Assembly: GCA_963669315.1 (NCBI GenBank)
Contig: OY770021.1
Span: 3,720,001-3,784,000 of the forward strand
Source: SZUA-547 sp963669315
GTDB lineage: Bacteria; Pseudomonadota; Alphaproteobacteria; Rhodobacterales; Rhodobacteraceae
Reading direction: 5' to 3'
DNA length: 64,000 nucleotides
Both the position numbers and the translations under genes were made by a program. Shown here one piece after another: positions 51,532 through 59,267 of this stretch; the first letter of the stretch is position 1, and each line of letters opens with the position of its first letter. Under the pieces are notes generated by a model. The model made no database searches, had not been told where the DNA came from, and saw only the letters and a list, made by a program, of their open reading frames with translations.

Positions 51532-52908
51532 TTAGTTTTTGAGTTGTCCAAGTTGCTTGCGAATTGCAGCGAGGTCGCCGAATTCTGGTCCAAGGGCGTA
51601 AAGGCTCCAATCCAAGGACAGGATCGCGGCGTCGATCGCCTCCGAATCCCGACCCAGACCATAGAGCGCGTCATGCTTTTCTTTGAGCGCTTCGGCGATG
51701 CGGCTTTCCGATTCATGCGCGGCGAGAACGGGGAGGGCTGCTTCGATTTCGCGAAGGGCGTCGTCATGCGCGTCGCGCCTGTTCAGGTGCTTTGCGTAGT
51801 AAAGGCGGGCGCTCGCAACCCGAATATCGTCATCCCCAAGCGTCTGCCCGTATTCATCAATAGCGAGCCTCAACATCACTTCCGCTTCGTTCGGTCGATC
51901 GAGAGAGACAGCCAACGCCAAACGGTAACGAGAAAAGGGAAGGCGATGGTCGCCTACGGGAAACGCCTTTGCACGAGCCAAGGCCTGCCTGGCGAAACTC
52001 TCGCGTTCCTGGGTGGAAAAGCGCCGATCAAAACTGAGCACCATCAGGCGGCGCCACGCCGCGCTGCCTCCCGCCTCCATGTCGTTGGATTCGATAGACC
52101 GGCCGACCGGATTTACGTCATCAAGAACGTTTAACGCGACTTCAAATGCCGTTCCCTCATCGATGCCCAAACGCATACGGTCGTCATATAATGTACGCAG
52201 GATCAGCATGTCGAAAGATGTTGGCGCGGAATGAGCGTTGTCGTCATTGAAGATGGAGTCGGCCAACCTGAACAAATCGTTCCCCGGACCCAACGCCTGG
52301 GTGATCTCTTCCATCAGGCACAGGCGGACTTCGAACGGAACCGCGTCAGCGGGAATAAAGACTGTCGCCTCGGACAGTTCTGTCTTGTTGCTCCAGCGAA
52401 ATCTGTTCTCATCATGCGACCGCGCGAATTCTCGCCACTCCGCATTGGTCGGAACAACGATGCAGAAAGCGGACGCAAGCGCGCGACGCATTTCTTTCGG
52501 ATCGACCATCCGGACGTGAAGGTTGGCGTCATCAGAAGCAGTTGGCGCGATGTCTACCTTCGCGCTTGTTCTGAGCCGCTTCAGGAAAGAATCGACGAAA
52601 GGCGCGTATCCGGAAAGCTGCGGGCTTTCCAGCCGTACGCGAACCGGATCCTCCCACCGTGACAGTTTGGGGCGCGTGCGCCCCTGTTCATTTCTGAATA
52701 CAAGCTCAACAAAATCATGCGCGATATCAGTGTTTGCGCGTGTGACCGCGCCATCGACGAGCGCCGCGCCAGTCGTCGGAAGCGCTGGCTTGTCCGCCAG
52801 CGAAGTTGAAGTGGTTTCGACTTCTCCGCCACCGCACGCGGCGACGACCGCGCACAATGCGCCAGCCAATACGCCTGACCGCAAGCCAAGCACTGCCTGA
52901 AACCTCAT
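51532..52908 (-). CDS. DUF2927 lipoprotein, paralogue
   Basis: The 458-residue protein has the same length and plan as its neighbour: a signal peptide with lipobox VVAAC (Cys near residue 25), a Ser/Thr-rich linker, and a shared PALPTTGAAL segment. The block VFIPADAVPFEVRLCLMEEITQALGPGNDLF (named by ends) and PTSFDMLILRTLYDD follow, with a helical C-terminal region. Divergence is substantial, so the duplication is not recent. Its promoter should lie in the 390-base gap before dksA. A terminator follows, so it is probably monocistronic. Confidence 0.7.
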   Translation of the reverse strand: MRFQAVLGLRSGVLAGALCAVVAACGGGEVETTSTSLADKPALPTTGAALVDGAVTRANTDIAHDFVELVFRNEQGRTRPKLSRWEDPVRVRLESPQLSGYAPFVDSFLKRLRTSAKVDIAPTASDDANLHVRMVDPKEMRRALASAFCIVVPTNAEWREFARSHDENRFRWSNKTELSEATVFIPADAVPFEVRLCLMEEITQALGPGNDLFRLADSIFNDDNAHSAPTSFDMLILRTLYDDRMRLGIDEGTAFEVALNVLDDVNPVGRSIESNDMEAGGSAAWRRLMVLSFDRRFSTQERESFARQALARAKAFPVGDHRLPFSRYRLALAVSLDRPNEAEVMLRLAIDEYGQTLGDDDIRVASARLYYAKHLNRRDAHDDALREIEAALPVLAAHESESRIAEALKEKHDALYGLGRDSEAIDAAILSLDWSLYALGPEFGDLAAIRKQLGQLKN

Positions 52909-53298
52909 ATTAAAGAGCCCCCGTAAAACTCTATTAATGCTAGATTATCTCGTTTCGGAGTCTCGCGAAACCCTATTTTGATTCAGCGCCTTAGCTCTTT
53001 GATTCAACCTGTTGAAAACACGAAGTAAAACACGGCAAAAAAATGTGTCGCCAATGAGTCCTGTGTGACTAAAATGCGGCGCCTGGGCCGCTAGAAACTG
53101 ATTTGAGAAGCGCAAATCACTCAGATCCACGGCACATGCACGGCGAACTGCCAGCTAGTCCCGAAAAGGCGCACTCACCGTGGTCGCCAATTCGACGACA
53201 AAAAAATGCGCGTAAAAATTGCACAGCTATTGGTGACAATCCCGGCGCTTGCCCCTATAAGCCGTGCCACTTCGAGTCGATGGTAAAGGTGTACGGGC
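52909..53298. promoter_or_regulatory. 390-base divergent regulatory region; dksA promoter at 53233-53261
   Basis: This gap separates the divergent DUF2927 and dksA genes. For dksA, GTGACA (53233-53238), a 17-base spacer and TATAAG (53256-53261) form a plausible sigma-70 promoter, giving a leader of about 30 bases. A TGATTTG/CAAATCA hairpin (53099-53119) and a GCGGC/GCCGC hairpin (53075-53091) lie upstream. The left part (52909-53060) is AT-rich and should hold the promoter of the lipoprotein gene. No gene is seen inside. Confidence 0.45.
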
Positions 53299-53721
53299 AT
53301 GAATACACAAAACGTGCTCAACGGCGCGTATAAGCCGTCAGAGGACGAGCCGTTCATGAACGAGCGGCAGCGCGAGTACTTCCGTAAGAAATTGCTGGAT
53401 TGGCGTGACTCCATCCTGTCTGAAAGCAGGGAAACTGTTGTTACGCTTCAGGAGGATACAGGCAGTCTTGCTGACTTGACCGACCGGGCGTCGGCAGAGA
53501 CGGATCGCGCCCTGGAGCTCCGAACGCGGGACAGGCAACGCAAGTTGATTTCAAAAATCGACTCTGCGCTGCGCCGGATCGAAGAGGGCATTTACGGATA
53601 CTGCGAAGAGACAGGCGATCCAATCAGCCTTCGTCGTCTTGACGCGCGTCCGATTGCGACCCTCTCTCTGGAGGCGCAGGAGATGCACGAGCGTCGAGAA
53701 AAGGTCTATCGCGACGAATAA
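53299..53721 (+). CDS. dksA: RNA polymerase-binding transcription factor DksA (single-cysteine form)
   Basis: The 140-residue protein works with ppGpp on RNA polymerase in the stringent response. The coiled coil covers about residues 20-105 with LADLTDRASAETDRALELRTRDRQRKLI (named by ends), including the Asp/Ala tip. The globular end is GYCEETGDPISLRRLDARPIATLSLEAQ (named by ends). Escherichia coli DksA has four zinc cysteines here; only the first is kept, so zinc is probably not bound. Reduced-cysteine DksA forms are known from Rhodobacter and Pseudomonas. ATG 53299 has AAAGGT upstream. Confidence 0.93.
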   Translation: MNTQNVLNGAYKPSEDEPFMNERQREYFRKKLLDWRDSILSESRETVVTLQEDTGSLADLTDRASAETDRALELRTRDRQRKLISKIDSALRRIEEGIYGYCEETGDPISLRRLDARPIATLSLEAQEMHERREKVYRDE

Positions 53722-53762
53722 CGGCGGAGGCGCAGCGAAAGCTTCGCTTCGCTAATCTGATC

Positions 53763-53785
53763 TGGGCGCTGCCGCCAGGCGCCCA
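53763..53785 (+). terminator. hairpin after dksA
   Basis: TGGGCGC and GCGCCCA pair perfectly around a nine-base loop, 41 bases after the dksA stop. A second hairpin (GACTTCT/AGAAGTC, 53793-53815) follows. There is no T-run after either, so termination strength is doubtful; the pair may instead slow RNA polymerase converging from the tRNA gene. Confidence 0.4.
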
Positions 53786-53884
53786 AATAATCGACTTCTG
53801 AGAGATTGAGAAGTCGGATCTCGGGGGCTTGCTTTAAGGAGCGCTGGATACGCCCATTTTCGGCGCTTCGAATTTCGCGGAAAT

Positions 53885-53958
53885 TGGCTGGGGAACCTGG
53901 ATTCGAACCAGGACCGACGGAGTCAGAGTCCGCTGTTCTACCGTTAAACTATTCCCCA
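53885..53958 (-). tRNA. tRNA-Gln (anticodon CTG)
   Basis: Read on the minus strand, the 74 bases fold as a standard cloverleaf. The acceptor stem TGGGGAA pairs with TTCCCCA, the anticodon stem GCGGA pairs with TCCGT (one G-T pair) around loop CTCTGAC, and the T-arm CTGG-TTCGAAT-CCAG is intact. The discriminator base is G and CCA is encoded. The anticodon CTG reads CAG glutamine codons. A TTGACC/TATAGT promoter lies just upstream. Confidence 0.95.
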
Positions 53959-53978
53959 GCGGCAGCAGCGGCTGCGTA

Positions 53979-54005
53979 ACTATATCCCCGTCTACGCGAG
54001 GTCAA
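53979..54005 (-). promoter_or_regulatory. promoter of tRNA-Gln
   Basis: On the minus strand, TTGACC (54005-54000) and TATAGT (53984-53979) are separated by 15 bases and followed by a GC-rich stretch up to the tRNA 5' end 20 bases on. The spacing is slightly short, but both elements are close to consensus. Confidence 0.5.
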
Positions 54006-54167
54006 CACCCGACGATTTGATGTTTGGGGCCGGCCTGCGCCGATGGCAAACCCACATGCGAAGATGTGCCTGTAACACTATAATATATGACAAAATTTCG
54101 AGATTCAGCGCTGTCTTTGGGTTAGTCGGCGCGGCTGCGTGAAGTGTAAGAAAACGTTGTTCGTGTA

Positions 54168-54521
54168 ATGAAATCGCCAAAAAACTCCCCCCATTTCTTC
54201 ATTCGTGATGACAGAGGCTTTGTCACCTCTGATCAAGTCGCATTGGCGGCAGGCATTGTCTTGCTGGGCATAATTGCAGTCTGTATGATCTATGAGGAAG
54301 GCGTAGCGCCGCTAGCCTCTGGAGTTTCAAACGCAATGAACGACAAGAGCGCGGAGCTTGTTGCTAGCAATGGCTACTATGAGCCAACCCCTGATACTAT
54401 CTCAGGCGGGATGGGCTCGGATAGCTCGCCAGACGGGCGCGCGCCGGACCCAACGGGAAGCTCAAGCGAAGGCGCGTCCGGCGATTACGACGCTGAAAAA
54501 TGGCGTCAGGACTTATTCTGA
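54168..54521 (+). CDS. Flp-pilin-like small membrane protein
   Basis: The 117-residue protein has a short basic N-terminus ending DDRGFVTSDQVALAAG, then one hydrophobic helix (IVLLGIIAVCMIYEEG) and a polar Ser/Gly/Asp-rich tail. The pattern Gly-x-Val-Thr-x-Asp before a single helix resembles Flp/type IVb pilins and their Rhodobacterales relatives, where an acidic residue at position five of the mature helix guides assembly. Two broken paralogues lie downstream around an insertion element. No prepilin peptidase or Tad secretion genes are nearby. The surrounding DNA is AT-richer than the window average. ATG 54168 has no strong ribosome binding site. Confidence 0.5.
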   Translation: MKSPKNSPHFFIRDDRGFVTSDQVALAAGIVLLGIIAVCMIYEEGVAPLASGVSNAMNDKSAELVASNGYYEPTPDTISGGMGSDSSPDGRAPDPTGSSSEGASGDYDAEKWRQDLF

Positions 54522-54698
54522 GCTCCCTTTAATATCGAGGTATAGCCGAAATGTCCGCCGCCAACTTTAGTTAAAACACGAAGTTTAATTAGTAAGTATA
54601 ATAAAAATATGCTATTATTTTGATACTATGACTCACAATATATTCGATTGCGAGTCGCTGTTGTCGTGTATTTTGCGTTGGCGCTTTTGGTGGTTGAG

Positions 54699-54847
54699 AT
54701 GGGTACGTCAAGGTTCTTCCACCTTAAATTTTTCCGCAATGAAAGCGGCGCGGTTACGGTTGACTGGGTCGCGCTTACGGCTGCGGCACTGCTAACGGGC
54801 ATGGTGGTACTGTACGCGATTTATTCTGAAGGCTGGAGTGCCCCCGC
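54699..54847 (+). pseudogene. Flp-pilin-like gene, 3' end replaced by the insertion element
   Basis: The frame from ATG 54699 encodes a basic N-terminus, then FFRNESGAVTVDWVALTAA and a hydrophobic helix LLTGMVVLYAIYSEG. It runs into the insertion element at 54848 and stops within the element's end (54870-54872). The part kept corresponds to the N-terminus and helix of the intact copy at 54168; everything after the helix is lost. A start further left at TTG 54648 is possible but less likely. Confidence 0.55.
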
Positions 54848-54872
54848 TGAATTGGTCCACCGTTATGTTTAG
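54848..54872 (+). repeat. left inverted repeat of the insertion element
   Basis: Starting TGAATTGGTCCACCG and continuing TTATGTTTAG, it matches the right end (56012-56036 read inward: TGATTGGTCCGGTTTG, then AATGTTAGT) over about 17 of 25 positions if one base is gapped. The strongest identity is in TTGGTCC, next to the cleavage site. Confidence 0.7.
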
Positions 54873-54889
54873 GAAACGGAGGACAGAGA

Positions 54890-55168
54890 ATGGCGAACAA
54901 GCGGCACAAGCCCGAAGAGATTGTTCGGAAGCTACGGCAGGTTGATGTGCTTGTCGGGCAGGGGATGACGCGTGTGGACGCGATCCGGGAGGTTCGTATC
55001 ACCGAGCAGACCTATTACCGATGGCGAAAGCAGTATGGCGGCATGGGAACCGACCAACTGAAGGAACTCAAACGGCTTCAGAAGGAGAACGAACGGCTGA
55101 GAAAGGCCGTGTCGGACCTGACCCTGGACAAGCTGATCCTGAAGGAAGCTGCACGGGGAAACTTTTGA
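54890..55168 (+). CDS. IS3-family transposase OrfA
   Basis: The 92-residue protein has a helix-turn-helix DNA-binding region (PEEIVRKLRQVDVLVGQGM and DAIREVRITEQTYYRWRKQYGGM, named by ends) and a C-terminal leucine-zipper-like helix (LKELKRLQKENERLRKAVSDL). OrfA proteins recognise the element's ends. ATG 54890 follows GGAGG. The stop TGA (55166-55168) overlaps the frame of orfB, which is in the -1 phase, so a fusion transposase may form by frameshifting or OrfB may be made by reinitiation. Confidence 0.92.
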   Translation: MANKRHKPEEIVRKLRQVDVLVGQGMTRVDAIREVRITEQTYYRWRKQYGGMGTDQLKELKRLQKENERLRKAVSDLTLDKLILKEAARGNF

Positions 55169-56016
55169 GCCCCGCCCGTCGCCGCGCCTGCATCGAGCTG
55201 ATCCGCAGTGAGATGAAGGTGTCGGAACGCCGAATCTGCCGGGTGCTGGGGCAGCATCGATTAACGCAAAGACATCAGCCACGCGGCCGAGAAGACGAAG
55301 ACCGGCTTGTGGCCGACATGATCGAACTTGCCAGGCAATATGGCAGCTACGGATACCGTCGCGTCGCTGCGCTGCTGAGAGACGCAGGCTGGCGGGTCAG
55401 CGACGGCCGGATCGAGCGATTATGGCGGCGAGAGGGTTTGAAGGTTCCACCGAAGCAACCGAAGAAGGGACGGCTATGGCTGAACGATGGCTCGTGTGTG
55501 CGGCTTCGGCCAGAGTATCGGAACCATGTCTGGAGCTACGACTTCGTCCATTGCCGGACGGATGACGGCAAGGCGTTCCGGACTTTGAACATCCTCGACG
55601 AGTTCAGCCGGGAATGCCTGGCGATCCGGGTGAAGCGAAAGCTGAACTCGACCGACGTGATCGACGCGCTCACCGATCTCTTCATCCTGCGCGGACCGCC
55701 CGAATTCGTCCGAAGCGACAATGGCCCCGAGTTCGTCGCCCAGGCCGTCCGGGACTGGATCGCCGCCGTTGGCGCGAAGACCGCCTTCATCGAGCCAGGC
55801 TCGCCGTGGGAGAACGGCTACGTCGAAAGCTTCAACGCCCGGTTCCGAGACGAATTGCTCAACGGGGAGATCTTCTATTCGCTGAGAGAGGCCCAGATCA
55901 TCATCGAGGGCTGGAGAAAGCACTACAACACGAAACGGCCCCACAGCGCACTCGGCTATCGGCCACCGGCGCCAGAATCCATCGTCCCAATGGAAACCAG
56001 GCCAGTGATGCACTAA
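55165..56016 (+). CDS. IS3-family transposase OrfB (DDE integrase)
   Basis: The approximately 283-residue product begins with a helical HTH_21-like region (RRRACIELIRSEMKVSERRICRVLG, named by ends; YGSYGYRRVAALLRDAG). The rve-type catalytic core follows: WSYDFVHCRTDDGK with the first aspartate, FVRSDNGPEFV with the second and SPWENGYVESFNARFRDE with the glutamate. It ends with HYNTKRPHSALGYRPPA. All motifs of an active IS3 transposase are intact. A TTG at 55165 overlaps the orfA stop and could start translation; alternatively OrfA and OrfB are fused by a -1 frameshift. Confidence 0.92.
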   Translation: MSPARRRACIELIRSEMKVSERRICRVLGQHRLTQRHQPRGREDEDRLVADMIELARQYGSYGYRRVAALLRDAGWRVSDGRIERLWRREGLKVPPKQPKKGRLWLNDGSCVRLRPEYRNHVWSYDFVHCRTDDGKAFRTLNILDEFSRECLAIRVKRKLNSTDVIDALTDLFILRGPPEFVRSDNGPEFVAQAVRDWIAAVGAKTAFIEPGSPWENGYVESFNARFRDELLNGEIFYSLREAQIIIEGWRKHYNTKRPHSALGYRPPAPESIVPMETRPVMH

Positions 56017-56036
56017 CATTCAAACCGGACCAATCA
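56012..56036 (-). repeat. right inverted repeat of the insertion element
   Basis: Read inward on the minus strand this end starts TGATTGGTCCGGTTTG and matches the left end. The orfB stop codon (56014-56016) lies inside it. The base after it begins the pilin-like fragment GEAAQLIG. Confidence 0.7.
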
Positions 56037-56291
56037 GGTGAGGCTGCCCAGTTAATTGGCGTCGCTGCGCTTCTAGGGCTTGCCGTCATTTGGGCGGTAT
56101 TCTCGGATGGCGTCGCGCCATTGAGCGGCCAGGTTTCAGCAGAAATGGCCAGCATCGGATCGGCAGAAAAAGAAGAAAAAGCCCGGAAGAAGGCGGAGAG
56201 GAAGGCCGCTAAGCAAGCTCGGCGCGCAGCAAGAGCTGAACGGCGCGCAGCTAGAAAAGCAGCGAAAAAAGCCAGGGCGGCGGGACGCTAG
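56037..56291 (+). pseudogene. Flp-pilin-like gene with basic tail, 5' end removed by the insertion element
   Basis: Starting directly at the element's right end, the frame encodes GEAAQLIGVAALLGLAVIWAVFSDGVAPLSG (named by ends). This is the hydrophobic helix plus the DGVAPL turn also present in the intact copy (EGVAPL). A very basic, Lys/Arg/Ala-rich tail of about 45 residues follows (KKAERKAAKQARRAARAER and more). The start codon and N-terminus are missing. It overlaps, rather than complements, the fragment left of the element: both keep the helix. They are therefore pieces of two separate genes. Confidence 0.6.
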
Positions 56292-56301
56292 CGCAGGTTG
56301 C

Positions 56302-56667
56302 TTATCCGTTCGCCTCGCGGATTTTCGCCGCCGCATCCTTGTCAAACCCAACGCCGCTAGTTTCAAAAAGCGAGTCCAGTTCACCTGACAGCGTCATTTC
56401 CGTGATGATGTCGCAGCCCCCAACGAACTCGCCCTTAACATAGAGCTGCGGGATCGTCGGCCAGTCCGAGAACACCTTGATTCCCTCACGTAGTTCATCG
56501 TCCGCCAAGACGTTCACGTCCTTATAGGTCACGCCCATATAGGTCAGGATTCCCGCAACCCGGCTGGAGAAGCCGCATTGCGGCATCGAAGAGGTGCCTT
56601 TCATGAAAAGCACCACGTCATGGGCGTCGATATCGGCTTTGATGGCCTGATGGCTTGCGTCTGTCAT
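56302..56667 (-). CDS. grxD: monothiol glutaredoxin Grx4 family
   Basis: The 121-residue protein has the monothiol site MPQCGFSSRV (CGFS) near residue 31, WPTIPQLYVKGEFVGGCDI with the cis-proline and the GG(C/S)D glutathione-binding motif, and the usual C-terminal helices. CGFS glutaredoxins hold a glutathione-ligated [2Fe-2S] cluster and pass it on, often together with BolA. The bolA gene is 30 bases upstream on the same strand. The start is ATG 56667. It converges with the broken pilin-like gene 10 bases away. Confidence 0.95.
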   Translation of the reverse strand: MTDASHQAIKADIDAHDVVLFMKGTSSMPQCGFSSRVAGILTYMGVTYKDVNVLADDELREGIKVFSDWPTIPQLYVKGEFVGGCDIITEMTLSGELDSLFETSGVGFDKDAAAKIREANG

Positions 56668-56697
56668 AGTCTAGTCTCCCGCCTTCATCCGAAGGAT

Positions 56698-56931
56698 TTA
56701 TTCAGGGGCGCTGGTCTGCAGGGCGAGCGCGTGAAGCTCCCCGCCCATTTTTCCCTTTAGCGCAGCGTAGACCATCTGATGCTGCTGCACCCGGTTCTTG
56801 CCGCGAAACTGCTCGGACACGATCGTGGCGGCGTAGTGATCTCCATCGCCAGCCAAATCGCGGATCTCGACTTTGGCGTCCGGCAACGCCTCTTTGATCA
56901 TGTGTTCGATGTCGGACATGGCCATGGCCAT
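56698..56931 (-). CDS. BolA family protein
   Basis: The 77-residue protein has the BolA fold: IEHMIKEALPDAKVEIRDLAGDGDHYAATIVSEQF (named by ends) and RVQQHQMVYAALKGKMGGELHALAL (named by ends), including the invariant histidine near the C-terminus used to share an iron-sulfur cluster with CGFS glutaredoxins. ATGs at 56931 and 56919 are both possible starts. The adjacent grxD gene gives the classic BolA-Grx pair. It is closest to the BolA group involved in iron-sulfur trafficking rather than morphology. Confidence 0.93.
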   Translation of the reverse strand: MAMAMSDIEHMIKEALPDAKVEIRDLAGDGDHYAATIVSEQFRGKNRVQQHQMVYAALKGKMGGELHALALQTSAPE

Positions 56932-57021
56932 AGGGACGCTCCCGCTGTCTGAGATTCCGTATGTGTTTCGATGTAGATCGCCTCAGCGCAAGAGACAAGC
57001 GCCGCAGCGATGCATAGATGA

Positions 57022-59217
57022 TCAGGCGTCTTCCCGCATGAACGCTTTGAAGCCGCCCTCATAGGCCGCGGCGAGCGCGTCTACGGCGACCATGGAGGCG
57101 CCGCCCAGCTGCAGGTCTGAGCCGCCTGTGACGCCGATCCGTCGAGCAGGCGCGGCGGCGTTCTCAGCAGCCCTCTGGAACGCCTCTGAGGCGTCCGCCG
57201 GGACTTCGACCAGATAACGGGCCTGATCCTCTCCAAAGAACCATTCTGCGGGCGATAGGGCGCTGTCGGGCTCCACAGAGGCGCCGATGCCACTGGCGAC
57301 CGCCATTTCCGCGAGGCCAAGGGCGAGACCGCCGTCAGAGAGATCATGGCACGCGACGATTAGGCCGTTTTCAGGCGCGCGGCGAACGAAGGTTCCGTTG
57401 CGGACCTCCGCCTCCAGATCGACGGCGGGCGCATCGCCTTCCTCCCGTTCCCACAGCTCTTTCAAAAGAGCGGCTTGGCCCAAATGGCCGGCGGTCTCAC
57501 CCACCAGCCAGATCTCCGAGCCCCCATTCTGGAAGGCCATCGGGGTTGGATGGCGCCCATGAGGCGCAAGCCCCACGCCGCCGATGGTGGGCGTAGGCGG
57601 GATCGCTGCGCCGTCCGTCTCGTTGTAAAGACTGACATTTCCAGACACGATCGGCATGTCGAGCGCTGCGCAGGCTTCTCCGATGCCTTTCACGCAACCC
57701 ACGAACTGACCCATGATCTCCGGCTTTTCAGGGTTGCCGAAATTCAGATTGTCTGTGGAGGCGAGGGGGCGCGCGCCGGCGGCGGAAAGGTTGCGATAGG
57801 CCTCGGCCACAGCTTGCTTGCCGCCTTCGACCGGGTTCGCCTTGCAATAGCGCGGCGTGACGTCGGCGGTGAAGGCCAGCGCCTTGTCCGTGCCATGCAC
57901 GCGCACCACAGCGGCGTCCGAACCCGGCCCGATTGTCGTGTCGGCCATGACCTGATGGTCGTATTGCTCCCACACCCAACGGCGCGAGCAGTAGTTGGGC
58001 GATCCGATCAGCGCCAGCAGCGCCTTGGCCGGATCGATGGCCGGCACATCGGCCAGAGGGGCAGGGGCCGGGCTTTCCACCCAAGGCCGGTCGTATTCCG
58101 GCGCCGTGCCTGAAAGCGCTTTGAGGGGCAGGTCGCCCTTCACTTCGCCATTCAGGCGGATGAAAAACCGATCCTCAGCGATCGTGTAGCCGACAATGGC
58201 GAAATCCAGATCCCATTTGTCAAAGATCGCCTTGGCCTCGTCCTCCTGCTCGGGACGGAGCACCATCAGCATCCTCTCCTGGCTCTCCGACAGCATCATC
58301 TCATAGGCGGACATGTTTTCTTCGCGGACAGGCACCTTTTCGAGGTCCAGCACGACGCCGAGATCGCCTTTGTCGCCCATCTCGACCGCAGAGCAGGTCA
58401 GACCCGCCGCGCCCATATCCTGTATTGAAATCACCGCGCCGGAGGCCATCAGTTCCAGACAGGCCTCCAGAAGCCGTTTTTCGGTGAAGGGGTCGCCAAC
58501 CTGCACGGTCGGGCGCTTCTCCTCAATCGTGTCATCGAACTCGGCCGAGGCCATGGTGGCGCCGCCGACGCCGTCGCGCCCGGTCTTCGCGCCCAGATAG
58601 ACGACCGGCATGCCGACGCCGCTGGCCGCCGAGTAGAAAATCTTGTCCGCGTCCGCCAATCCCGCCGCGAAGGCGTTCACGAGGCAGTTGCCGTTGTAGC
58701 CGCGGTGAAAGCGGACCTCGCCGCCCACAGTCGGAACGCCGAAGCAGTTGCCGTATCCGCCGATCCCCTCGACGACGCCCTTGACGAGGTGGCGGGTCTT
58801 CGGGTGGTCCGGCTCGCCGAAGGAAAGCGCGTTCATCGCGGCGATGGGACGGGCGCCCATGGTGAAGACGTCGCGCAGGATGCCGCCCACGCCGGTCGCC
58901 GCACCCTGATGCGGCTCAATGTAAGAGGGATGGTTGTGGCTCTCCATCTTGAAGACCACCGCCTGACCATCCCCAATATCGACGATGCCGGCATTCTCAC
59001 CTGGCCCGCAGATCACCTGTGGTCCCTCGGTCGGCAGAGTGCGCAGCCACTTCTTCGATGACTTGTAGGAGCAATGCTCATTCCACATCGCCGAAAACAC
59101 GCCCAATTCGGTGAAAGTCGGCGTGCGGCCCAGAAGGTCCAAAATACGCTGATACTCGTCGGGCTTCAGGCCGTGATCGGCGGCGAGCGCCTGATCGACT
59201 TGCGGTTCTTGATGCAT
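57022..59217 (-). CDS. purL: phosphoribosylformylglycinamidine synthase subunit PurL
   Basis: The 731-residue protein is the small PurL form that works with PurS and PurQ in step four of purine synthesis. It shows FSAMWNEHCSYKSSK, VVFKMESHNHPS, QGAATGVGGILRDVFTMGA (named by ends), IQDMGAAGLTCSAVEMG and, in the second half, NCLVN-type and DLSDGGLALGLAEMA segments of the AIR-synthase fold. The ATG at 59217 suits the family length. purQ lies 50 bases upstream. The gene precedes bolA-grxD on the same strand. Confidence 0.97.
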   Translation of the reverse strand: MHQEPQVDQALAADHGLKPDEYQRILDLLGRTPTFTELGVFSAMWNEHCSYKSSKKWLRTLPTEGPQVICGPGENAGIVDIGDGQAVVFKMESHNHPSYIEPHQGAATGVGGILRDVFTMGARPIAAMNALSFGEPDHPKTRHLVKGVVEGIGGYGNCFGVPTVGGEVRFHRGYNGNCLVNAFAAGLADADKIFYSAASGVGMPVVYLGAKTGRDGVGGATMASAEFDDTIEEKRPTVQVGDPFTEKRLLEACLELMASGAVISIQDMGAAGLTCSAVEMGDKGDLGVVLDLEKVPVREENMSAYEMMLSESQERMLMVLRPEQEDEAKAIFDKWDLDFAIVGYTIAEDRFFIRLNGEVKGDLPLKALSGTAPEYDRPWVESPAPAPLADVPAIDPAKALLALIGSPNYCSRRWVWEQYDHQVMADTTIGPGSDAAVVRVHGTDKALAFTADVTPRYCKANPVEGGKQAVAEAYRNLSAAGARPLASTDNLNFGNPEKPEIMGQFVGCVKGIGEACAALDMPIVSGNVSLYNETDGAAIPPTPTIGGVGLAPHGRHPTPMAFQNGGSEIWLVGETAGHLGQAALLKELWEREEGDAPAVDLEAEVRNGTFVRRAPENGLIVACHDLSDGGLALGLAEMAVASGIGASVEPDSALSPAEWFFGEDQARYLVEVPADASEAFQRAAENAAAPARRIGVTGGSDLQLGGASMVAVDALAAAYEGGFKAFMREDA

Positions 59218-59267
59218 ATGCGGTCCGGTCGAGTGAGTTGTGATTTCGATTTGTCTTTGAAGATTGC

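Larger units (their letters stand above)
54848..56036 (+). mobile_element. IS3-family insertion sequence (IS407-like group)
   Basis: The element is about 1.19 kb and encodes orfA and orfB of an IS3-family transposase. Its ends are imperfect inverted repeats, TGAATTGGTCC on the left and TGATTGGTCC on the right when read inward. No direct target duplication is visible: CCGC lies to the left and GGTG to the right. The catalytic DDE residues are intact, so the element may be active. The flanking pilin-like fragments come from two different genes, so a deletion accompanied or followed insertion. Confidence 0.88.

Noticed and set aside
55614..56291. Long frame running through the transposase into the basic pilin-like fragment
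   Set aside because: Its first 140 codons are out of phase with orfB, which is clearly the real frame there; only the part after 56036 has its own pilin-like pattern.
53885..56291. Integrative island using tRNA-Gln as attachment site
   Set aside because: The accessory genes lie on the 5' side of the tRNA, there is no integrase, and no copy of the tRNA 3' end is seen near 56290.
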